64,000 nt of DNA, from positions 1 through 64,000 of the forward strand of contig CAHJWM010000032.1 of the NCBI GenBank assembly GCA_903642325.1. Direction: 5' to 3'. Position numbers and translations under genes: made by a program. Under the pieces are notes generated by a model that made no database searches, was not told where the DNA came from, and saw only the letters and a list, made by a program, of their open reading frames with translations. Source of the stretch: Myxococcales bacterium. Its GTDB lineage: Bacteria > Myxococcota_A > Polyangia > Polyangiales > Polyangiaceae. Shown here in pieces: positions 57,209 through 64,000 of the stretch; positions within the stretch are counted from its first letter, which is position 1, and each line of letters begins with the position of its first letter.

Positions 57209-58470
57209 GACTTCACCTCTCCACCAACGGCGCGCTCGAGATCGATACGCGCTACCCACGCCGCTTCGATGGCATCGATGCGGCTTGCTCGTACTCGCAG
57301 CGAATCGCGCGCCGCCGCCAATAGACGAAACACGTCGAATCGGCCCGCTCGAAAGCCCGCCTCCGCGTAGGAGAGCGAGCGCTCGGCGGCTGGAATGGCC
57401 TTGCGACTGAGCCGATCGAGCTCGCGCCGGCTGGATTCGAAGCTATTCAAAGCGGACGCGACCGCGCGCGCGAGCAGCCGCGACTCGAGCTCGAGGTCCG
57501 CCTCTGCACTTTCTCGCGCCCGCGCAGATACCGCGCGCCGGCTTTGATTCAGCGGCGCGACGGGCATCTCGACCGTCACGCCCAGCACACCGAAGGTCGG
57601 CGACAGCGGCGCCGCGTCTACGCTCGCGTAAAAGCCGACTCTCGGGAACGCTTCCGCGCGCAACCGCTCTTCCGTAGAGCTCCACAGGGCCACGCGTGCC
57701 TTGAGAGCTCTCAACTCGGGGTGAGTGCGCAGGGCGCGTTCGACGAGCATCGCAAGCTCACCCACCGCCGGAGGTTCAATCACCGGGCTCGTTAGCGTGA
57801 GCGCCATGTCGGACCTCAGATCCAGGGCATCCCTCAAATCCATCAGGCTCGAGGCTTGATCGCGCTCGAACGCCATGCGTGCCGCCTCGAGCTCCGCGAC
57901 CTCTAGCTCGGCGGAGGCCGCATCCAGCTCGGAGCCGGCGCCGGCATCGACGCGACGCTGGGTCGCCTCGAGCACGCGACGGGCCACGACCAGGGCGGCG
58001 TCGGCCTCACTAATGCGCAGCTCGGCAATCTGCGAGCGAACATAGCTGCCGAGTGTGCGCGCCCGCGCCGAGCCGCGCGACGAAACCAGCCCGGCGTGGG
58101 CAACGGCTGACAGCTGTTCCGCCTCGCGAACGCGGGCCCGGGGCGCCCCCCCAACCTCGAGTAGCACGTCCACCGTGGCGCTGTAGCCCATGCGACCCGA
58201 ACCCCCGCTGATGAGCGGGCGCGCGTCGACGGAAAGCCGCGGGTACTGCGGCAAAATCAGGCCTGCGCCCACTCGATGAGCGTCTGCCTCCCGCAGCGCC
58301 AAGCGCGCGCGTATGACCTCTGGGCTCGCGACCTTCGCGCGAGACAGAGCCTCGTTTAAGGACAAAGAGAGAGCCTGCGGCTCAGCCGCGCGTGCCTCCG
58401 GCGTCGCGATTGCCCACCAAATCGGTGTGCAACACAGAGCAGCCAGGGCGCCCTTGAAAGAAGATTTCAA
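57205..58470 (-). CDS. TolC-family outer membrane efflux protein (CzcC-like)
   Basis: 421 residues from TTG 58470, with GGAGG 7 bases upstream. A signal peptide ends near ARAAEP (residue 29). Two OEP repeats follow, each with coiled-coil helices (ALSRAKVASPEVIRARLALREAD; LRALKARVALWSSTEERLR). It starts the tripartite operon: channel, adaptor, pump. Confidence 0.88.
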   Translation of the reverse strand: MKSSFKGALAALCCTPIWWAIATPEARAAEPQALSLSLNEALSRAKVASPEVIRARLALREADAHRVGAGLILPQYPRLSVDARPLISGGSGRMGYSATVDVLLEVGGAPRARVREAEQLSAVAHAGLVSSRGSARARTLGSYVRSQIAELRISEADAALVVARRVLEATQRRVDAGAGSELDAASAELEVAELEAARMAFERDQASSLMDLRDALDLRSDMALTLTSPVIEPPAVGELAMLVERALRTHPELRALKARVALWSSTEERLRAEAFPRVGFYASVDAAPLSPTFGVLGVTVEMPVAPLNQSRRAVSARARESAEADLELESRLLARAVASALNSFESSRRELDRLSRKAIPAAERSLSYAEAGFRAGRFDVFRLLAAARDSLRVRASRIDAIEAAWVARIDLERAVGGEVKS

Positions 58471-58644
58471 GATAGAGCCTCCGGGGCGAAACTAGAACGG
58501 GACGAGGAACGCGCCGCTCGGTTACGAGCAGCACGCGGTCGTTGCGGCAGTTATTTGCGGCCGAAGCAAAACGTTCGGGCCGTTTCCCTGACTTGGGCGC
58601 GGGTGGACGACCCGCCCCGAGCAATAGCCGGGTGCGCGGCGGAC

Positions 58645-58992
58645 CTACGCGCGTGGCGGGCGGTCGAGACTTTGCGCATGGCTCGAGCGCGCACGCTGCT
58701 CGACGAGCGCCCGAGAGTCGAGCCCGGTCGCGTTGCCATCTTCCAACGCGACCAGCTGCACGCGAGCCGGGGCGATCAGCGCGTCTGCGCCATCTTCCGA
58801 ATCATCGTCCCAATCCGCGGCCAGAGAGTCTTGGGGGAGGGGCTCAGCCGGGCCGGGGTGCACTTCACTAGCGCCGCTCACGGAAAGCCCATCCGGGGCA
58901 CTCGCGGTGGCCGCCGGGAAAACACTGTAGAAACGCAGCGCGACGACGAAAACCGCCGAAAGCAGAGCCAAGAGCTGGAGCGCGCGAGTCAC
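58645..58992 (-). CDS. Hypothetical protein upstream of the metal efflux operon
   Basis: About 115 residues from GTG 58992 (start uncertain). A hydrophobic N-terminal segment (LQLLALLSAVFVVALRFYSVF) leads to an acidic, Pro/Ala-rich part (AADWDDDSEDGADAL) and a short basic tail. Acidic residues could bind metal. It lies 174 bases before the channel gene on the same strand, as CzcI-like regulators do in other czc operons, but no sequence identity to CzcI is claimed. Confidence 0.45.
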   Translation of the reverse strand: MTRALQLLALLSAVFVVALRFYSVFPAATASAPDGLSVSGASEVHPGPAEPLPQDSLAADWDDDSEDGADALIAPARVQLVALEDGNATGLDSRALVEQRARSSHAQSLDRPPRA

Positions 58993-59024
58993 GGCTCTTG
59001 TCGTGCCGCTAAGCTCGCAATTTG

Positions 59025-60206
59025 TCAAGCGCGAGACGCCACCTCGCGCAGACCCGACTCCAGCTTGGCCTCGGAAATGTGCTGCGCGATCGCCTGCCGC
59101 TCGCGCTCTAGAAAGTCGGCCACGGCCGCGGTCAATCTGCGATCGGTGAAGGCGTGAGCGCTGTACGTCAGCGAGGGTTGAAAGCCACGAGCCAACTTGT
59201 GCTCGCCTCCGGCGCCCGGCTCGAATAGCTCGAGCCCGCGCTCGACACACTCCTGGATGCCCTTGTAGAAGCAGACATTGAAGTGCATGAACGGTCGCTC
59301 TTCGAGTGCACCCCAGTACCGACCGTACAGTGCGCGCTTGCCCAACAAGTTGAACGCCCCCGCGATCGGTTTCTTCGAGCCACCGTCACTAGCCATGACG
59401 ACGTGCAGGTGCTCGGGCATTGTTGCGCAGATCTGTTCGAAAAAGGCGCGATTCAAGTATTGTTTGCCATAGAAGAACTTTTGCACGGTGGTGCGGTAGA
59501 AATCGAAGATGAAGTCGACGCGTTCGGGCCGTAGTTGGTCACCCGTGAGCACGTCCAATTGCACGTTCTGATCACGCATCTCCCGTATCTCACGGCGTAT
59601 TTGATTGCGCCGCTTGGAGCTGAAGCGCGCCAGGAAATCTTCGAACGTCCGGTAGCCCTCATTGCGCCAGTGATATTGAACGCCGTGGCGAGCGAGGTAG
59701 CCGAGAGCGACCAAGGCGTCGGCTTGCGACCGCTCCGGGAACAACACGTGGGCTCCGGACGCGCCAATGCGTTGCGCGATCTGCGGCAGGGCGGTCGCGA
59801 AGCCGCGGGCAATGCCCTCTGCATCAACCCCCGCTCGGATCAAGAAACGTGGGCCCGTGGCCGGCGTGAACGGCACCGCCGCCACGAGCTTCGGGTAGTA
59901 CGGGATGCGTAGCGTGCCTTGTGCGTAGCGCGCGAATGAATGATCGAAGACGAACTCGCCCTCACTATTACCCTTCACGTAACAGGGTGCGACGCCGACC
60001 AGCTCGCCGGCGGCATAGGCCGCTACGTGCATCGCCAGCCAGCCACGGTCCGCCGCGATACAGCCCGAGTCTTCCAGCGCGCTCAACCATTCGTATCGTA
60101 AAAAAGGTGGGCAGTCGGCGCCCGCTAAGCCCTGCCAAGCCCGCGCGCCCAAATCGGAGATGCGCTCATGGGTACGAAATTCGAGTTCTGTCGAAGGCGA
60201 GGTCAC
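59025..60206 (-). CDS. GNAT/FemAB-like protein (DUF482 family)
   Basis: 393 residues. The pattern CPPFLRYEWLSALEDSGC, GVAPCYVKGNSEGEFVFD and RRNQIRREIREMRDQ, ending in ARGFQPSLTYSAHAF, is that of the COG3146/DUF482 (peptidogalycan biosynthesis-annotated) family. It has a double GNAT-like fold. The acceptor is unknown. It is 40 bases downstream of the cardiolipin synthase gene. Confidence 0.85.
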   Translation of the reverse strand: MTSPSTELEFRTHERISDLGARAWQGLAGADCPPFLRYEWLSALEDSGCIAADRGWLAMHVAAYAAGELVGVAPCYVKGNSEGEFVFDHSFARYAQGTLRIPYYPKLVAAVPFTPATGPRFLIRAGVDAEGIARGFATALPQIAQRIGASGAHVLFPERSQADALVALGYLARHGVQYHWRNEGYRTFEDFLARFSSKRRNQIRREIREMRDQNVQLDVLTGDQLRPERVDFIFDFYRTTVQKFFYGKQYLNRAFFEQICATMPEHLHVVMASDGGSKKPIAGAFNLLGKRALYGRYWGALEERPFMHFNVCFYKGIQECVERGLELFEPGAGGEHKLARGFQPSLTYSAHAFTDRRLTAAVADFLERERQAIAQHISEAKLESGLREVASRA

Positions 60207-60246
60207 GGGCGCTCAGAGCGTAGCGCAGATCTGCCCTGCGCAGAGT

Positions 60247-61419
60247 TCACAAGAACTTTCGGAGCCGATAAGCGATGAGCTCGAGCAAGCGCTGCCCGAG
60301 CGGCCGATAGCGGAAGTCGGCCAGCAACACCTCACGGCATTGCTCGAAATCTTGCAGGAACGAAGCTTCGAGCGCGCTCGCGAAACGGGCGTCGAGCACG
60401 CTGATGTTCACTTCCAAGTTCACGCGTAGGGACAGGTAGTCGAAATTGAACGTGCCCGTCGTACTCCAGGCGCTGTCGACGACCGCGCTCTTGGCGTGCA
60501 GCACACTCTCGTCCCACTCGAATACCCGCACGCCGGCCCGTAGCAGCCGGCCCCAGACTGCGCGGCTGGCATGGCGTACGATGTCGACGTCACTTTGCCC
60601 GGGCACGATGATGCGCACGTCGACACCGCGACGCGCGGCGCGGGACAGCGCGCGCAAGATCCGTCCATCCGGGACGAAGTAGGAGTTTGCGATGAAAATC
60701 CGGCTTTTGGCGCGCCGCAAATAATGCAGGTAGGCGCCGGAAATTTGGCGCTGCGTACGTGAAAAATGTTGACCAAGCACGCGCACGAGTTGACCAGACA
60801 GCCTTGGCGGGCCCGCGACGACCAGCGGTTGCTTGAAAAAGCCGGTCGGGCGCAGCGCCGGGCCATGGAGCCGTGCCCACGCCAGCGCAAAGCAATCACA
60901 CAGGCCCGCGACGGCCGGTCCGTCGATGCGCACCATGTCATCACGCCAACCGCCTCCACCTTCCTCGAGTGGCAGCCAATAGTCCGCAATGTTGATGCCG
61001 CCAGTGAATCCGACCCGGCCATCGACAATCAAAATCTTTCGGTGATCGCGCCGAGTCAGCTTCGAGAGTCGAAAGCGCTGCTTCCAAGGAGCGATCGGGT
61101 TGAACTCGATCACGCGGGCGCCTGCGAGCTCCAGCTCCACGAACATCGCGTCGCTGGTTCCCATCGAACCGACGGCGTCGTAAATGATCGAAGTCTCGAC
61201 GCCGCGCCGCGCGGCCGCGCCCAGAGCCGCGGCAAATTTGCGCCCGATGTCGTCCGAGCCGAACCAATACATCTCCAGCAAGATTTGGCGCTCGGCGCCG
61301 GCGATTGCCGCCAACATCTCGGGGAAGGCCGCGCTCCCGTTGCGTAGCAGCCGCAGCTGATTGCCCGCCACGAAATGCTCGCTCGCATCTGGAATCGGGG
61401 CAGCGCTGTCCGCGGTCAT
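60247..61419 (-). CDS. Cardiolipin synthase (phospholipase D family)
   Basis: 390 residues without clear N-terminal membrane helices, like ClsB. Two HKD motifs: RRDHRKILIVDG (His126, Lys128, Asp133) and VLHAKSAVVDS near residue 310. It condenses phosphatidyl groups to cardiolipin at the inner membrane. It is divergent from the sctU-like gene and may be transcribed with the DUF482-family gene. Confidence 0.88.
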   Translation of the reverse strand: MTADSAAPIPDASEHFVAGNQLRLLRNGSAAFPEMLAAIAGAERQILLEMYWFGSDDIGRKFAAALGAAARRGVETSIIYDAVGSMGTSDAMFVELELAGARVIEFNPIAPWKQRFRLSKLTRRDHRKILIVDGRVGFTGGINIADYWLPLEEGGGGWRDDMVRIDGPAVAGLCDCFALAWARLHGPALRPTGFFKQPLVVAGPPRLSGQLVRVLGQHFSRTQRQISGAYLHYLRRAKSRIFIANSYFVPDGRILRALSRAARRGVDVRIIVPGQSDVDIVRHASRAVWGRLLRAGVRVFEWDESVLHAKSAVVDSAWSTTGTFNFDYLSLRVNLEVNISVLDARFASALEASFLQDFEQCREVLLADFRYRPLGQRLLELIAYRLRKFL

Positions 61420-61668
61420 TCAGCGCCGCCACCCTACTGCGCTCCAATCGCGCGCGGGCGCAGAAATTAGCAGGCTTTCTGCGTGGCCACGCCAAAGGGG
61501 CCCGCGTGGGCCGCCCGCGCGGGACGGCGCCCTCGCTCCCTTTCCTGTGCTGCGCGACGGGCGCAGGCCGCCTGCCTCGGTCCTGTCAAAGCGCACCAGT
61601 GCTTTTAAACCGCGGAGCTTTCGGCGAAACTCACGGACTTCCCGGGCCGACGGGAAGAGAACGGCGCG

Positions 61669-62703
61669 ATGAGTGACAAGACCGAGCAAGCAACGCCCAA
61701 GCGGCTGGCGAAGGCGCGCCGCGAAGGTGACAGTCCGGTCTCGGCGGCGCTGTCGCAAAGCGTCGGCTTTCTGTCCGCGTTGGCCGTAGTTGGCGGTTCG
61801 CTGGCCGCGAGCGCGCAGGCCTTCGGCTCGCTGCTCGCTGCGGCGTTATCGAGACCGACCCCGGAGATCCCGACGGGCGTGTTCGCACGCCTCGTGCTGT
61901 CGAGCACGTTACCTGTGCTCTTGGCGTCTGCGGCGGCTGGCGCCGGCGCGACGTTCGCGCAGACCGGCGGCGCACTCAGCATGCACAAGTTGGCGCCCAC
62001 GTTCGACCGCCTGAACGTGTTTACGGGCATCAAGAATTTGTTCTCTTGGCCGCGCGTGGTGGGCATCGGGCGTAGCCTCGTCACAGCTTCACTGATCGCA
62101 TACTTCGCCGTTCACGAGCTCGAGCAGCGCGCTCCAGACTTCGTCGCCGCCGTCGGCAACGCACGCGCGGCAACGCGGCTGGCCATGCGTGCGGCCGCGC
62201 ACGTGGCGTGGCTCACTGCTTGCGTGAGCCTTGGGCTCGGCATGGTCGATCTTTTACTGACGCGGCGCGCCTGGTTCCAGCGCCACCGCATGACTAAGGA
62301 CGAGGTCAAGCGCGAATATCGCGAGTCCGAGGGCGATCCTGCGCTGAAGGCCGCGCGTCGACGCGCGCATCAAGAAGCACTCACCGGCGCCACTTTGGGC
62401 GCTTTGAAAAATGCCAGCGTGGTGATCGTGAACCCGACTCATTTAGCGACTGCCCTCAAATACAGCGAAGAAGAAGATCTAGCGCCTGCCGTAGTCGCCC
62501 AAGGTCAGGGCGAAATGGCCAAGCTGATCATCGAGGCCGCGCGGGCATACGGCGTGCCCATCGTGCGCGACGTGCCCGTAGCTCGCGCCCTGAACGACTT
62601 AGAAGTGGGCGATGACATCCCGGAAGCCTTATACGAGGCCGTGGCCGAGATTTTGAGAGAGCTCTGGCAGGGCGAAAGCCCCGAACCGACGCGGGAATTG
62701 TAA
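61669..62703 (+). CDS. SctU/FlhB-family type III export switch protein, isolated
   Basis: 344 residues. The cytoplasmic start SDKTEQATPKRLAKARREG is the FlhB/SctU signature. Four hydrophobic segments fit the membrane part. Autocleavage NPTH is at 255-258 (VIVNPTHLATALKY), and the C-terminal switch domain follows (PIVRDVPVARALNDLEVGDDIPEALYEAVAEIL). No other flagellar or injectisome gene is in the window. Divergent T3SS genes scattered in myxobacterial genomes are known; which system this serves is unclear. Confidence 0.88.
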   Translation: MSDKTEQATPKRLAKARREGDSPVSAALSQSVGFLSALAVVGGSLAASAQAFGSLLAAALSRPTPEIPTGVFARLVLSSTLPVLLASAAAGAGATFAQTGGALSMHKLAPTFDRLNVFTGIKNLFSWPRVVGIGRSLVTASLIAYFAVHELEQRAPDFVAAVGNARAATRLAMRAAAHVAWLTACVSLGLGMVDLLLTRRAWFQRHRMTKDEVKREYRESEGDPALKAARRRAHQEALTGATLGALKNASVVIVNPTHLATALKYSEEEDLAPAVVAQGQGEMAKLIIEAARAYGVPIVRDVPVARALNDLEVGDDIPEALYEAVAEILRELWQGESPEPTREL

Positions 62704-62829
62704 CCGGTTCGCGCGTCAAGACGACGCCACCCCCCATCGACACCCGAGCCGCGCGGGCCGTTTGCGTTCACCTGCAGCCTACTTGCCTCGGCTCCCGCCG
62801 CGCGCGGGCGGCGTTTGCCACGCCCTTCG

Positions 62830-63552
62830 CTAACCGATGCGCACGCGCTTTTTTAGCGCCTGCAGCTCATCTTCGACTTCGGGCGTGAGCGGTGGGGCGG
62901 AGGTCGCTCCGCTTTCGAGCACACGAAACTTTGCCTCCACCTCGGCCGTTGCCATACCCCCCGGCATCTGACCGTCGAACGCGGCATTGACTTCCCCATC
63001 GGCGAGCAATGTGTGCTCGGCTGTTTCGATCTTGCCTTCGATCCGACGAAATTCCTCGAATGCGCCCGCCCCGCGGCCGAGCTTGCCGAGGCCCTCCACG
63101 CCCCCGCCGGCTTTGGCGATTTCAGCTTTCGTGGCGATCGTACCTTTGCGCAGCTCGAGCTCTTGCACCTTGCGCTCCATGTGCAGGAGGGCCTCCTTCA
63201 TCTCGAGCGCGGTGGCGCGCTGCTCGCCACGTGCGGCCTCGGCGTGATCGCGTTCTGCGATGGCGCGCCGCTTTTGGAGGAGGGCTTCGCGCGCCAAGGC
63301 GTCGTCATCGTTCTTGACGGCTAGCTCGGCGCGCCCGCTCCATTTGTCCACGTCCCGATCGAGGTCCTCGACTTTTTTCTTCAGCTGCTTTTCCGAGGCA
63401 ACCCCCCCGATCACCTCTTTGCGCGCTAGAACGATCTGGTCACGCATTTCACGCAGGGTCTGCTCCAAGCTTTTCCGCGGATCCTCTGCCTTGTCGAGCA
63501 AGGCGTTGAAGTTAGCGGACATGACCTGGGACACGCGGGCGAAAATCCCCAT
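62830..63552 (-). CDS. pspA: PspA/IM30 family protein
   Basis: 240 residues from ATG 63552 (MGIFARVSQVMSANFNALLDKAEDP). A long helical coiled coil with KQLKKKVEDLDRDVDKW and ERDHAEAARGEQRATAL segments forms the PspA fold. It ends in an ESCRT-III-like tail. It supports inner membrane integrity under stress. It is convergent with the sctU-like gene. Confidence 0.88.
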   Translation of the reverse strand: MGIFARVSQVMSANFNALLDKAEDPRKSLEQTLREMRDQIVLARKEVIGGVASEKQLKKKVEDLDRDVDKWSGRAELAVKNDDDALAREALLQKRRAIAERDHAEAARGEQRATALEMKEALLHMERKVQELELRKGTIATKAEIAKAGGGVEGLGKLGRGAGAFEEFRRIEGKIETAEHTLLADGEVNAAFDGQMPGGMATAEVEAKFRVLESGATSAPPLTPEVEDELQALKKRVRIG

Positions 63553-63619
63553 GGTCGGAACATGCCAGCTTCCAGCCCGACGCGCAAAGCGCGAGCGCTC
63601 CACGCGTTGGCGCCGCAGC

Positions 63620-64000
63620 TCAGCGATTGACGATGTGAATCGCGTGCCCGAGAGAGGCGGCTGCCGCTTCCATCAATGCTTCCCCGAGCGTTGGGTGCGG
63701 ATGAATGGTGAGGGCCATGTCTTCCGCCGTCGCCACGGTTTCGAGCGCCAACGCCGCCTCGCTGATCAGATCGCTGGCCGAGGGACCGACGATGTGGATG
63801 CCCAGAACGCGGCCCGACGCAGTATCGGTGACGACTTTCACGAAGCCGTCCGTCTCGCCAATGCTAACTGCGCGGCCTAGGGCCGCGAACGGGAATTTGC
63901 CCACCTTGACGGTATAGCCCTGGGCTTTCGCTTGCTCGTCGGTGAGGCCGACCGTGGCGATCTCTGGATCGGTGAAGATGATGCCAGGAATCGTCACCCA
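63620..64000 (-). CDS. lpdA: Dihydrolipoyl dehydrogenase, C-terminal part (5' end outside window)
   Basis: 127 codons to the right edge; the start lies beyond the window. The dimerisation domain is clear: [47 protein letters not shown] and the active-site pair [16 protein letters not shown] with catalytic His and Glu. It reoxidises lipoyl groups of 2-oxoacid dehydrogenases, and Lpd also feeds electrons to AhpD in mycobacteria. Confidence 0.9.
   Translation of the reverse strand, partial: WVTIPGIIFTDPEIATVGLTDEQAKAQGYTVKVGKFPFAALGRAVSIGETDGFVKVVTDTASGRVLGIHIVGPSASDLISEAALALETVATAEDMALTIHPHPTLGEALMEAAAASLGHAIHIVNR

Overview
This window is high-GC, gene-dense bacterial chromosome. Gene content points to a myxobacterium or close relative (Myxococcota, formerly Deltaproteobacteria): an MglA-type small GTPase, a PEGA-containing Ser/Thr kinase, an AgmX/PglI-tail lipoprotein, a DUF1566 lipoprotein, a trypsin-like lipoprotein and an OmpA protein with a Pro/Thr-rich linker. 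No rRNA, IS element, prophage, CRISPR array or biosynthetic cluster was seen. One tRNA gene (Asn, GTT) lies near the middle.

Layout. 0-4.4 kb: end of a Gly-rich protein, a small hypothetical, mgtE, a cupredoxin lipoprotein, then a peroxide-defence unit (cysteine-free PerR, AhpC, AhpD) in which perR and ahpC carry the same TTAGA-N5-TCTA palindrome. 4.4-13.6 kb: SPFH protein, U32 peptidase-family protein, fatty acid desaturase, secreted proteins, MglA-like GTPase, pirin and a small hydrolase. 13.9-21 kb: ABC-F ATPase overlapping a permuted methyltransferase, Bcp, DarP with a 58-aa membrane protein behind it, an AgmX/PglI lipoprotein, a deaminase, a ferredoxin and an extradiol dioxygenase. 21-26 kb, the most accessory-looking part: a eukaryotic-type HisA, an SDR, a DUF2239 gene with a near-consensus leaderless promoter and palindrome, a lytic transglycosylase-like protein, a DCC protein, a HicB/HicA pair whose toxin N-terminus looks double-frameshifted, an orphan ORF and tRNA-Asn. 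26-31 kb: flippase, ABC ATPase and OmpA-family protein.

31-41.3 kb is a long minus-strand block for translation: rimB-rimK-DUF1285-serA, then a promoter and an intrinsic terminator that nearly abuts rimP, then rimP-nusA-ylxR/L7Ae-infB-ylxP-rbfA. The terminator placement suggests attenuation of the rimP-nusA-infB operon. 41.3-50.1 kb: a zinc-ribbon membrane protein, a methyltransferase, a pyk-kinase-TPR-like protein run (the kinase seems to start at CTG), lysA and an HD phosphohydrolase. 50.1-64 kb: a 594-bp gene-free gap, a large protein resembling helicase-associated domains without a helicase, a heavy-metal RND efflux operon (outer membrane factor, adaptor, pump), a FemAB/GNAT-like protein, a cardiolipin synthase, a lone SctU/FlhB export-switch protein, PspA and the end of a dihydrolipoyl dehydrogenase gene.

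All calls come from reading the sequence. Family names rest on recognised motifs, not on searches.
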